Part shown: positions 15,623 through 23,193 of the stretch, one piece after another
Layout of the letters: each line of letters begins with the position of its first letter
How positions within the stretch are numbered: position 1 is the stretch's first letter
DNA from: an uncultured Lachnospiraceae bacterium
GTDB taxonomy: Bacteria; Bacillota; Clostridia; Lachnospirales; Lachnospiraceae
Direction of reading: 5' to 3'
Length of the DNA: 31,793 nt
NCBI GenBank assembly: GCA_910586755.1
Contig: CAJUJM010000060.1
Span: 1-31,793 of the forward strand
Translations under genes and position numbers: made by a program
The notes under the pieces: model-generated
Database searches by the model: none
Seen by the model: the letters and a program-made list of their open reading frames with translations, nothing else
Told to the model about the DNA's origin: nothing

Positions 15623-15727
15623 ATGAACACTTGGCGAGGTCTTATCGAGCCTAGTGAGAATGCATACCTGACCACTTAGCGAGGTTCCTCACGAGCTTAG
15701 TGGGAATGGTATACTAGGAACACTTGA
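15617..15727 (+). repeat. tandem structured repeat: two full units and a partial third
   Basis: Each full unit has a core CACTT-rGCGAGGT-(5-6 variable)-CGAGC-yTAGTG-rGAATG: unit 1 at 15628-15662 and unit 2 at 15673-15708. A third, cut-off copy starts at 15721 (CACTTGAG). TATACTA precedes units 1 (15617) and 3 (15710). In each unit CACT pairs with AGTG, then a T-T mismatch, then three more pairs; G15633-C15651 of unit 1 is replaced by A15678-T15697 in unit 2. The spacing is about 45-48 bases. It fills most of the gap before the next gene. Confidence 0.8.
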
Positions 15728-15750
15728 GATTTTTCAGGAGGCGTCCCATC

Positions 15751-17028
15751 ATGAAAAACAGGATTTTTATTATCGGCGGAGGAGCTTCCGGAATGGCCGC
15801 TGCTTTTTGGGCCGCCAGGGCCGGAGCCGACGTAACCATATTAGAGCATATGGACAGAGTGGGGAAAAAGCTTCTGTCCACAGGAAACGGCAGGTGCAAT
15901 CTGACCAATGGATATATGGCCTGCCACTGTTTTCGATCCGATGAGCCGGATTTTCCCATGAAGGTGATAGAACAGTTTGGATTTGAGGATACCATTGAGT
16001 GGTTTTCCGGGATGGGGCTGGAAGTAAAGGATCGGCAGGGATATTATTATCCGGCTTCCGATCAGGCTTCGGCAGTGTTAGATGTGCTGCGAATGAGCTT
16101 AAAGGAGCTTGGAGTAAAGGTGATCTGTGGATTTTCCGTTACTTCTGTTAAGAAAACATCCCATGACAAATGGCAGATTACAGGAACATATAAAGATAAG
16201 TCCGGACTGTCCAAACAAGAGACTCTATATGGGGATTGCGTGATTCTGGCCACCGGATCCAAGGCGGCTCCCTCCACCGGATCTGACGGTTCCGGCTATG
16301 GACTGGCCAAATCTTTGGGGCACAGGATCATTGACCCTCTTCCCGCTCTGGTTCAGCTCCGCTGCCAGGGAAATTATTACAAGCAGCTGGCCGGGGTCCG
16401 GACTGACGCTTTGCTGACGCTGTATGCAGGAGAGAAAGAACAAGCGAAGGAACGGGGAGAACTTCAACTTACGGATTATGGCTTAAGCGGAATTCCGGCT
16501 TTTCAGATTAGCCGGTATGCATCCAAAGCCCTGGAGAAAAAAAAGCGGGTTGTGGTAACAATAGATTTTTTCCCGGACAGAACCGCAGAAGAAACCAGAC
16601 GTTTTTTAGACCAGCGACGGAAGCGGTTTCCGGAACGCGCCTGTGAAGATTTCCTCACAGGTCTTTTAAATAAAAAGCTTTCCATGGTACTGTTAAAGCT
16701 TTCCGGCATACGCCTCACGGAGCCCTGCAGGAATATTACCAAGGGCCAGATGGATCATCTGTGCCGTCAGTTAAAAGAATATCAGGCTCTGGTTCAGAGC
16801 GTAAATCCCTTCTCCAACGCCCAGGTGTGCTGCGGAGGCGTGGACACCAGAGAGCTGGATCCAAAGACCCTGGAATCCCGGATTCAAAAAGGTCTTTATA
16901 TTATTGGCGAGCTTTTGGATGTGGATGGTATCTGCGGCGGCTATAACCTTCAGTGGGCATGGGCCACCGGCTGTCTGGCCGGAACCGCAGCGGCCCATTC
17001 CGATACCCATAAAAGGAGGAAGAGTTAA
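15751..17028 (+). CDS. HI0933/YhiN-family FAD-dependent oxidoreductase
   Basis: The 425-residue flavoprotein has an N-terminal Rossmann FAD motif GGGASG (9-14), Glu near the end of the second strand, and the family signature KKLLSTGNGRCNLTN (about 39-53). The C-terminal GELLDVDGICGGYNLQWAW is the second FAD site. The family is broad and mostly uncharacterised; the Clostridium scindens bile-acid gene baiN belongs to it, but this gene is not in a bai context, so I do not transfer that function. AGGAGG at 15736-15741 fixes the ATG. The next flavoprotein gene follows after 4 bases. Confidence 0.93.
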   Translation: MKNRIFIIGGGASGMAAAFWAARAGADVTILEHMDRVGKKLLSTGNGRCNLTNGYMACHCFRSDEPDFPMKVIEQFGFEDTIEWFSGMGLEVKDRQGYYYPASDQASAVLDVLRMSLKELGVKVICGFSVTSVKKTSHDKWQITGTYKDKSGLSKQETLYGDCVILATGSKAAPSTGSDGSGYGLAKSLGHRIIDPLPALVQLRCQGNYYKQLAGVRTDALLTLYAGEKEQAKERGELQLTDYGLSGIPAFQISRYASKALEKKKRVVVTIDFFPDRTAEETRRFLDQRRKRFPERACEDFLTGLLNKKLSMVLLKLSGIRLTEPCRNITKGQMDHLCRQLKEYQALVQSVNPFSNAQVCCGGVDTRELDPKTLESRIQKGLYIIGELLDVDGICGGYNLQWAWATGCLAGTAAAHSDTHKRRKS

Positions 17029-17032
17029 GACA

Positions 17033-18655
17033 ATGATTCGGCTTTCACAGGTAAAACTTCCCATATGTCACAGCAAAGAAGATTTAAAAAAGAAGGCAGC
17101 CAAAGCTCTTCGGATCTCCCCGGAGGAAATTCAGGAATTTTCTATTGTAAAACAGTCCATTGACGCAAGAAAACGGGAGGAGATTACATACAGTTATGTG
17201 TTGGATATTAAAACTCTCCGGGAAGAACGGGTGATAAAGCGGGCGAAAAATCCCAATGCGGCAGTTAAAAAGGCGCCTTCCTACCAGTTTCCTGCTTCTG
17301 GTACAGAACCGCTTTCTGTACCCCCGGTGGTAATCGGCACAGGGCCGGCAGGTTTGTTCTGCGGTCTGATGCTGGCCAGGGCCGGGTACGGCCCAATCCT
17401 GTTAGAGCGGGGCGGCCCGGTGGAGGACCGGATAAGAAAGGTAGAGGACTTCTGGCAGGGCAGACCATTGGATCCTCAGTGTAATGTTCAGTTCGGAGAA
17501 GGCGGTGCCGGAACCTTTTCTGATGGCAAATTAAATACCCTGGTAAAGGACCCTTCTGGCCGCAATGGGGAAGTGCTGAAAATCTTTGCCCAATTCGGCG
17601 CAGACCCGTCTGTCTGTTATGTGAATAAACCTCATATCGGGACGGATGTATTAAGCCAGGTGGTCAGAAAAATCCGGGAGGAAATTATTCGTTTGGGAGG
17701 CCAGGTGCGGTTTTACTCTCAGGTTACGGATTTTGTCATTATGGATCAGGAGAATGGCTCCCGGAGTCTGGAAGGGCTGATCATTAATGGTACAGAGCGC
17801 CTGGACACCCAGGCGGCAGTGCTGGCTGTGGGCCACAGCGCCCGGGACACCTTTGAGACCTTATATAAAAACGGGGTTCCCATGGAGGCCAAATCCTTTG
17901 CAGTGGGCCTTCGAATCCAGCACCCCCAGGAGATGATAGATGAATCCCAATACGGCAGGGAAGCTGCCCGAATATTGGGAGCCGCCAGCTACAAACTGAC
18001 CCATCAGGCATCCAATGGCAGAGGGGTTTATTCCTTCTGTATGTGTCCAGGCGGCTATGTGGTAAATGCGTCTTCCGAGGAGGGACGCCTGGCTGTCAAC
18101 GGCATGAGTTATCATAAAAGAGATGGGAAAAATGCCAACAGCGCCATTATTGTTTCCGTCACCCGGGAAGACTTTGGAGGGGAGAGCGCCGGACCCTTAA
18201 GCGGAATGGAATTCCAACGCAGGTTAGAAGAAAAAGCTTATGAGCTGGGAGGCGGAAAGATTCCCGTTCAGCTCTACAAAGATTTTTGCCATAACCGGCA
18301 GTCCACAGAATTTGGGCAGGTAACCCCGGAATTTTGCGGCGGCGTTCAGCTTGCCAATCTCCGGGATTTATTGCCTTTAGAGCTGACAGAGGCCTTTCTG
18401 GAAGGAATCACCCGGTTTGGACATATAATTCCGGGATTTGACCGTGAGGATGCCATTCTGGCCGGTATTGAAAGCAGAACCTCTTCTCCGGTGAGAATCC
18501 CAAGGGATGAAATGCTGGAAAGCCGGATACGGGGGCTCTTTCCCTGTGGGGAGGGAGCCGGATATGCGGGAGGCATTACCTCTGCCGCCATGGACGGCAT
18601 TCGCACAGCAGAGGTTCTTGCAAAAAGGTATCAGCCTCTTTCAGGCAAAATGTAG
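17033..18655 (+). CDS. FAD-dependent dehydrogenase of the COG2509 type
   Basis: The 540-residue protein has a roughly 95-residue N-terminal extension (Lys/Glu-rich alpha/beta, including LRISPEEIQEF) before the FAD Rossmann motif GTGPAG (102-107). NVQFGEGGAGTFSDGKL and the C-terminal PCGEGAGYAGGITSAAMDG are marks of this clostridial and bacterial group. Its substrate is not known. AGGAGG at 17014-17019 lies 13 bases before ATG 17033; an open frame extends upstream to 16904 but overlaps the preceding gene. It is separated from its neighbours by only 4 and 15 bases. Confidence 0.9.
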   Translation: MIRLSQVKLPICHSKEDLKKKAAKALRISPEEIQEFSIVKQSIDARKREEITYSYVLDIKTLREERVIKRAKNPNAAVKKAPSYQFPASGTEPLSVPPVVIGTGPAGLFCGLMLARAGYGPILLERGGPVEDRIRKVEDFWQGRPLDPQCNVQFGEGGAGTFSDGKLNTLVKDPSGRNGEVLKIFAQFGADPSVCYVNKPHIGTDVLSQVVRKIREEIIRLGGQVRFYSQVTDFVIMDQENGSRSLEGLIINGTERLDTQAAVLAVGHSARDTFETLYKNGVPMEAKSFAVGLRIQHPQEMIDESQYGREAARILGAASYKLTHQASNGRGVYSFCMCPGGYVVNASSEEGRLAVNGMSYHKRDGKNANSAIIVSVTREDFGGESAGPLSGMEFQRRLEEKAYELGGGKIPVQLYKDFCHNRQSTEFGQVTPEFCGGVQLANLRDLLPLELTEAFLEGITRFGHIIPGFDREDAILAGIESRTSSPVRIPRDEMLESRIRGLFPCGEGAGYAGGITSAAMDGIRTAEVLAKRYQPLSGKM

Positions 18656-18670
18656 ATAAAGGAGATACAA

Positions 18671-19537
18671 ATGGAACAGTATAGCCGCAGCGCGTTAACA
18701 GAAAAGAAAAGAATTGTTATTAAAATCGGATCCTCATCCTTAACCCATCGCGAGACCGGGGATTTAAACTTAAGCAAAATTGAAAGGCTGGTAAGAATTA
18801 TCAGCGATTTAAAAGGGCAGGGAAAAGAAGTAATTTTGGTATCCTCCGGCGCTATTGCAGTGGGAAGACAGGCTCTTGGACACAAAAGCAAGCCGGGAAG
18901 TCTGGCGGAAAAACAGGCTTATGCAGCGGTGGGCCAGGCCCGGCTTATGATGGTCTACCAGAAATTATTTGCCGAGTACAATCAAACTGCCGCCCAGATC
19001 CTCCTGACGAAAAATATTATGGAAAAAGACTCCTCCCGGTTTAATGCCAGGAATACCTTTGAAGAGCTTTTAAAGCTGGGCGCCATCCCTATTGTCAACG
19101 AAAATGACACGGTTTCCACCTCAGAGATTCCTCTGGTAGACAATTTTGGGGACAATGACCGCCTGTCCGCCATTGTAGCCGCTTTAACAGGGGCGGACTT
19201 GCTGATTCTGCTGTCCGACATTGACGGTCTGTACTCAGACGATCCCCATAAAAACCCGGACGCCAGACTGATCTCCCTGGTGCCGGAGATTACGCCGGAA
19301 TTTTTGGCTATGGGGAAACCTTCCTCAGGAAGTGATGTGGGAACCGGCGGGATGGCGGCAAAGCTGGCGGCAGCCCGGATTGCCACAGACAGCGGCAGCG
19401 ATATGGTAATCGCCAATGGGGAGGATTTGTCCGCCGTTTTAGAGATTACCGGAGGACAGGAAACCGGCACCCTGTTTCTGGCTCACCGAAACCGGGACTT
19501 TGACTTAATGAGTTATATTGCTCATGAGTATTCTTGA
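18671..19537 (+). CDS. proB: glutamate 5-kinase, without PUA domain
   Basis: It phosphorylates glutamate to gamma-glutamyl phosphate, the first step of proline synthesis. The amino-acid-kinase fold is shown by VIKIGSSSLTH (about 16-26), LVSSGAIAVG, PIVNENDTVS, FGDNDRLSA and the GTGGMAAKLAAA segment. The length of 288 residues stops after the kinase domain; the C-terminal PUA domain of E. coli ProB (367 residues) is absent, as in many clostridial enzymes. AAAGGAG at 18658-18664 sets the start. proA, the next step, lies 840 bases downstream, with two other genes in between. Confidence 0.96.
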   Translation: MEQYSRSALTEKKRIVIKIGSSSLTHRETGDLNLSKIERLVRIISDLKGQGKEVILVSSGAIAVGRQALGHKSKPGSLAEKQAYAAVGQARLMMVYQKLFAEYNQTAAQILLTKNIMEKDSSRFNARNTFEELLKLGAIPIVNENDTVSTSEIPLVDNFGDNDRLSAIVAALTGADLLILLSDIDGLYSDDPHKNPDARLISLVPEITPEFLAMGKPSSGSDVGTGGMAAKLAAARIATDSGSDMVIANGEDLSAVLEITGGQETGTLFLAHRNRDFDLMSYIAHEYS

Positions 19538-19594
19538 TCTTAAAGCCAAATTGTTTTACATAAAAATATTATGTAAAGTTTAGGAGGAGTTTTT

Positions 19595-19810
19595 ATGAAC
19601 CAGGAGAAAATAGATCGAATTAATGCCCTTTACCACAAATCCCAGGAGGAGGGGCTGACAGAGGCAGAAAAGCAGGAGCAGGCCGCCCTCAGGAAAGAAT
19701 ATATTGAAGCAATCCGCCGGAATATGCGGGGCGCGTTAAACAATATCTCTATTCAGGAGGCGGATGGATCCATTACGGATTTGGGAAAAAAATATGGAAA
19801 CAGGGAATGA
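19595..19810 (+). CDS. DUF896 (YnzC-family) protein
   Basis: This 71-residue protein starts MNQEKIDRINALYHKSQEEG and is helical and highly charged, with LTEAEKQEQAALRKEYI, the hallmark of the small DUF896/YnzC family of Firmicutes. In Bacillus ynzC belongs to the LexA-controlled sosA operon, but its function is unclear; no SOS box is evident here. TAGGAGG lies about 8 bases before the ATG. Its 3' end overlaps the start of the cyclo-ligase gene. Confidence 0.9.
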   Translation: MNQEKIDRINALYHKSQEEGLTEAEKQEQAALRKEYIEAIRRNMRGALNNISIQEADGSITDLGKKYGNRE

Positions 19811-20375
19811 GAAAAAGCAGGAAATCCGCAAAGAAATTGCCGCTCTGAGAGCTTCTCTGCCTGACCAGAAGAAGGTTTGCTGGGATAAAGCCCTAAAGGA
19901 ACGCCTTTTTGCCATGGAAGAGTTCTCCTTTCCTTCCCGGGTATTCTGCTACATCGATATCCGGAAAGAAGCGGGCACCAGAGAGATTCTAAAGGAGCTT
20001 TGGGACAGGAATATTCCGGTGGCAGCGCCAAAAGTTTTAGGGGAAACCATAGCGTTCTCTCTTATTAAAGGACTGGAAGAAACAAAAGCCGGGGCTATGG
20101 GGATATTGGAGCCTAAAAGCTCTGATTATCTTCTGCCTGAGGATGGAGACGTGATTTTAGTCCCTGCCCTGGCCCTGGATTATCAGGGCAGGCGAGTGGG
20201 CTACGGAGGCGGTTATTATGATCGCTTTTTAGGGCGTTTAAAGGGAAGGAACTGTTTGAAAATCGGGCTTATCTATGATTTTCAGCTTTTTCCTCAGGTT
20301 CCGGCACAGGCTCATGACTGCATTCTGGACCGGATTGTCACACCAACACAGACCATTATTTGCAGGAGGAAATGA
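19794..20375 (+). CDS. 5-formyltetrahydrofolate cyclo-ligase
   Basis: It converts 5-formyl-THF to 5,10-methenyl-THF with ATP, salvaging folate. The 193 residues show QEIRKEIAALRASL at the N terminus, PKV at the substrate site, and the C-terminal GYGGGYYDRFL motif, as in the YqgN/YgfA family. Two starts compete: ATG 19764, with AGGAGG only 3 bases away, and ATG 19794, with GGGA 7 bases away. The second gives the usual family N terminus, so I choose it; overlap with the preceding gene is then 17 bases. Only 2 bases separate its stop from proA. Confidence 0.93.
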   Translation: METGNEKKQEIRKEIAALRASLPDQKKVCWDKALKERLFAMEEFSFPSRVFCYIDIRKEAGTREILKELWDRNIPVAAPKVLGETIAFSLIKGLEETKAGAMGILEPKSSDYLLPEDGDVILVPALALDYQGRRVGYGGGYYDRFLGRLKGRNCLKIGLIYDFQLFPQVPAQAHDCILDRIVTPTQTIICRRK

Positions 20376-20377
20376 TA

Positions 20378-21616
20378 ATGTTAATAGAAATGGGAAAACG
20401 AGCTAAGGAGGCGGCCAGCCTGCTCAATACACTGGGAAGCAGCAAAAAAGAAGAGGGCCTTAAGGCGGCGGCCAGGGCTTTATCAGACCACAGCAGCCAG
20501 ATTGAAAAAGCCAATGAGAAGGATATGGAAAAAGCCAGGCAAAACGGGATGAGCCAGGGGCTTTTAGACCGGCTGGCCCTGGATTCCAAACGGATTAACG
20601 CTATGGCAGAAGGACTTTTAGAAGTTGCTGCATTAGAAGATCCGGTTGGAGAGGTTTTATCTATGAAAACCAGACCTAACGGACTGATTATCGGCCAGAA
20701 AAGAGTTCCTTTGGGAGTGGCCGCCATTATTTATGAAGCCCGCCCCAATGTGACGGCAGATGCCTTCGGTCTGTGCTTTAAATCGGGAAACGCAGTGATC
20801 TTAAAGGGCGGAAGCGATGCGCTCCATTCCAACATGGCTATTGCAGAGGCTATCCGGGAAGGACTGTTTTCCGTGGGACTTCCCCAGGATGCTATCCAGC
20901 TGATTTCCGATACCAGCAGAGAAACTGCCAGGGAGCTGATGCGGCTGAATGATTATGTAGATGTGCTGATTCCCCGGGGCGGGGCGGGGCTGATTAAAAC
21001 GGTGGTGGAAAACAGCACTGTGCCGGTAATTGAAACCGGAACCGGCAACTGCCACGTGTTTGTAGATGCAAGTGCAGATTTTGATATGGCCCTTAATATT
21101 ATTGAAAATGCCAAAACTCAGAGAATCGGCGTATGCAACGCCTGTGAGTCCCTGGTAATTCACCGGGATATTGCAGAAGATTTTCTCCCTCTTTTAGCAG
21201 AACGGTTAAAAAAACATCAGGTAGAAATCCGGGGGGATGAGGAAGCTTTAAGGCTGTGCCCCGGGCTGGTTCCCGCTTCAGAAGCGGATTGGGGGCAGGA
21301 GTACTTAGACTATATCGTGTCTTTAAAGATTGCAGGATCCATAGAGGAAGCCATTTCCCACATTAACCGGTATAACACAGGCCACTCCGAGACCATTGTA
21401 ACTTCTGATTATGCTAATTCCCAGAAGTTTTTAAATGAGATTGACGCAGCAGCAGTCTATGTAAATGCCTCCACCCGCTTTACCGACGGAAACCAGTTCG
21501 GCTTTGGCGCAGAAATCGGGATCAGCACCCAGAAGCTTCACGCCAGAGGACCTATGGGGTTAAAGGAGCTGACGACCACCAAATACATCATCTATGGAAA
21601 TGGACAGATTCGGTAA
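20378..21616 (+). CDS. proA: gamma-glutamyl phosphate reductase
   Basis: It reduces gamma-glutamyl phosphate to glutamate semialdehyde with NADPH, the second step of proline synthesis. The 412 residues fit the aldehyde-dehydrogenase-like family: PLGVAAIIYEARPNVT, LKGGSDALHSN, the catalytic Cys253 in IGVCNACES, and FGFGAEIGISTQKLHARGPMG. AGGAGG at 20364-20369 is 8 bases before ATG 20378; earlier in-frame starts (TTG 20360, ATG 20372) are overlapped by or too close to that site. It is the last gene of the run that includes proB. Confidence 0.97.
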   Translation: MLIEMGKRAKEAASLLNTLGSSKKEEGLKAAARALSDHSSQIEKANEKDMEKARQNGMSQGLLDRLALDSKRINAMAEGLLEVAALEDPVGEVLSMKTRPNGLIIGQKRVPLGVAAIIYEARPNVTADAFGLCFKSGNAVILKGGSDALHSNMAIAEAIREGLFSVGLPQDAIQLISDTSRETARELMRLNDYVDVLIPRGGAGLIKTVVENSTVPVIETGTGNCHVFVDASADFDMALNIIENAKTQRIGVCNACESLVIHRDIAEDFLPLLAERLKKHQVEIRGDEEALRLCPGLVPASEADWGQEYLDYIVSLKIAGSIEEAISHINRYNTGHSETIVTSDYANSQKFLNEIDAAAVYVNASTRFTDGNQFGFGAEIGISTQKLHARGPMGLKELTTTKYIIYGNGQIR

Positions 21617-21637
21617 GAATAATGTCAGAATTCTTAC
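21613..21637 (+). terminator. weak hairpin after proA, possible terminator
   Basis: GTAAGAAT (21613-21620) pairs with ATTCTTAC (21630-21637), overlapping the proA stop codon. The following sequence is T/C-rich but has no tight T run, so termination here is uncertain. Confidence 0.35.
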
Positions 21638-21654
21638 AACTTCATTTTCATTCT

Positions 21655-21682
21655 TTGCAATTGGAATCTTTTGTGATATAAT
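21655..21682 (+). promoter_or_regulatory. sigma-A promoter of miaB
   Basis: TTGCAA (21655-21660) and TATAAT (21677-21682) are 16 bases apart, with TGTGA before the -10 giving an extended -10. It lies 38 bases before the miaB ATG. Confidence 0.8.
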
Positions 21683-21720
21683 GGCAACTAGACTTTTGAC
21701 AGCACAAGTGAGGATCATAC

Positions 21721-23187
21721 ATGAACAGGGATAGGAACCATGATTTTACAGCCATATTAAAGGAAGCTCCTGAGTCTGAACCGGACAGGCAGCGTTTTTT
21801 TATTGCCAAGGCAAAGCTTTTGGCAGAGGAAAAAAGCATCCGGCTTGGACGGCCTTTAACCTGTTGTATCAATACCTTTGGGTGCCAGATGAATTCCAGG
21901 GATTCTGAAAAGCTGATGGGAGTTTTGGAGGCGGTGGGGTATGTGCCGGTAGAGGATGAGGATGCAGATTTTACTCTCTACAATACCTGTACGGTTCGGG
22001 AAAATGCCAACCAGAGAGTCTACGGAAGGCTGGGACATTTAGGCGCTTTAAAGAAAAAACATCCCGGCATGATTATCGCCCTCTGCGGCTGTATGATGCA
22101 GGAGCCTCAGGTAGTGGAAAAGATTAAAAAGTCCTACCGCTATGTGGATCTGATTTTCGGAACCCATAATATTTATAAACTGGCAGAGCTTTTAACAGAG
22201 CGGCTTCTTTCAGAAAAAATGGTAGTGGATGTGTGGGAAGGCACGGACAAGATTGTAGAGGAGCTTCCCACAGAACGAAAATTTTCCTTTAAATCCGGAG
22301 TCAATATTATGTTTGGCTGTAATAATTTCTGCAGCTACTGCATTGTCCCCTATGTAAGGGGCCGGGAGCGGAGCCGGGAGCCGGAGGATATTTTAGAGGA
22401 GATCCGGCGGCTGGCGGCAGACGGGGTAGTGGAAGTGATGCTTTTAGGGCAAAATGTCAATTCTTATGGGAAGACCTTAGAGCACCCTGTCTCTTTTGCG
22501 GAATTGTTAAAACAGGTGACACAGATAGATGGAATTGAGCGGATCCGTTTTATGACCTCTCACCCCAAAGATTTATCTCCCCAATTGATTGAAGTGATGA
22601 AAAGCTCGGATAAAATCTGTCCCCATCTTCATCTGCCTCTCCAATCGGGAAGCAGCCGGATTTTACATATTATGAATCGCAGATACACCAAAGAGCAATA
22701 CCTGGAACTGGTAAGGCAGATCCGGCAGGCTATCCCTGATATTTCCCTGACTACGGATATTATTGTGGGATTTCCGGGAGAGACGGAGGAAGATTTCTTA
22801 GAAACCATGGATGTGGTGGAACGTGTCCGCTTTGACAGCGCCTTTACCTTTATCTATTCCAAACGCACCGGAACGCCGGCGGCAGAGATGGATGGACAGG
22901 TTCCGGAGGATGTGGTAAAAGATCGGTTTGAACGGCTTTTAACCCGGGTTCAGAGAATCTCCTCAGAGGTCTCGGGCCGGGATCTCCACACAGTACAGAA
23001 AGTATTGGCGGAAGAGGTAAATTCTCATGACAGCCGCCTGTTAACCGGCAGGCTGGGGAATAATACGGTAGTTCATTTCCCGGGTTCTCCCAATCTGGTT
23101 GGAAAGATTGTGGACGTCTACCTGGATGAAATAAAAGGGTTTTATTATATGGGAACTTTAAAACCCGGCAGAAGTGCAAGGAGGTAA
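21721..23187 (+). CDS. miaB: tRNA-2-methylthio-N6-dimethylallyladenosine synthase
   Basis: This radical-SAM methylthiotransferase adds the ms2 group to i6A at position 37 of tRNAs. The N-terminal UPF0004 domain carries Cys55, Cys90 and Cys124 for the auxiliary cluster (NTFGCQMN, NTCTVREN, CGCMMQE). The SAM cluster is C200-x3-C204-x2-C207. A TRAM domain ends the protein. The 488 residues include about a 40-residue N-terminal extension (Glu/Lys/Arg-rich), as in Bacillus and clostridial MiaB. MiaA, which makes its substrate, is encoded 6 kb downstream. Confidence 0.97.
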   Translation: MNRDRNHDFTAILKEAPESEPDRQRFFIAKAKLLAEEKSIRLGRPLTCCINTFGCQMNSRDSEKLMGVLEAVGYVPVEDEDADFTLYNTCTVRENANQRVYGRLGHLGALKKKHPGMIIALCGCMMQEPQVVEKIKKSYRYVDLIFGTHNIYKLAELLTERLLSEKMVVDVWEGTDKIVEELPTERKFSFKSGVNIMFGCNNFCSYCIVPYVRGRERSREPEDILEEIRRLAADGVVEVMLLGQNVNSYGKTLEHPVSFAELLKQVTQIDGIERIRFMTSHPKDLSPQLIEVMKSSDKICPHLHLPLQSGSSRILHIMNRRYTKEQYLELVRQIRQAIPDISLTTDIIVGFPGETEEDFLETMDVVERVRFDSAFTFIYSKRTGTPAAEMDGQVPEDVVKDRFERLLTRVQRISSEVSGRDLHTVQKVLAEEVNSHDSRLLTGRLGNNTVVHFPGSPNLVGKIVDVYLDEIKGFYYMGTLKPGRSARR

Positions 23188-23193
23188 CAAGAG

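Noticed and set aside
15617..15727. a mini CRISPR array at the tandem repeat
   Set aside because: Only two full units, imperfectly matched, with internal symmetry and no unique spacers or cas genes; better read as a structured intergenic repeat.
16904..17032. an N-terminal extension of the COG2509-type flavoprotein
   Set aside because: It would overlap the preceding flavoprotein gene by over 120 bases; a good ribosome site precedes the ATG at 17033.
19764..20375. a longer cyclo-ligase starting at 19764
   Set aside because: The ribosome site is only 3 bases away and the extra residues do not fit the family; kept as an alternative start only.
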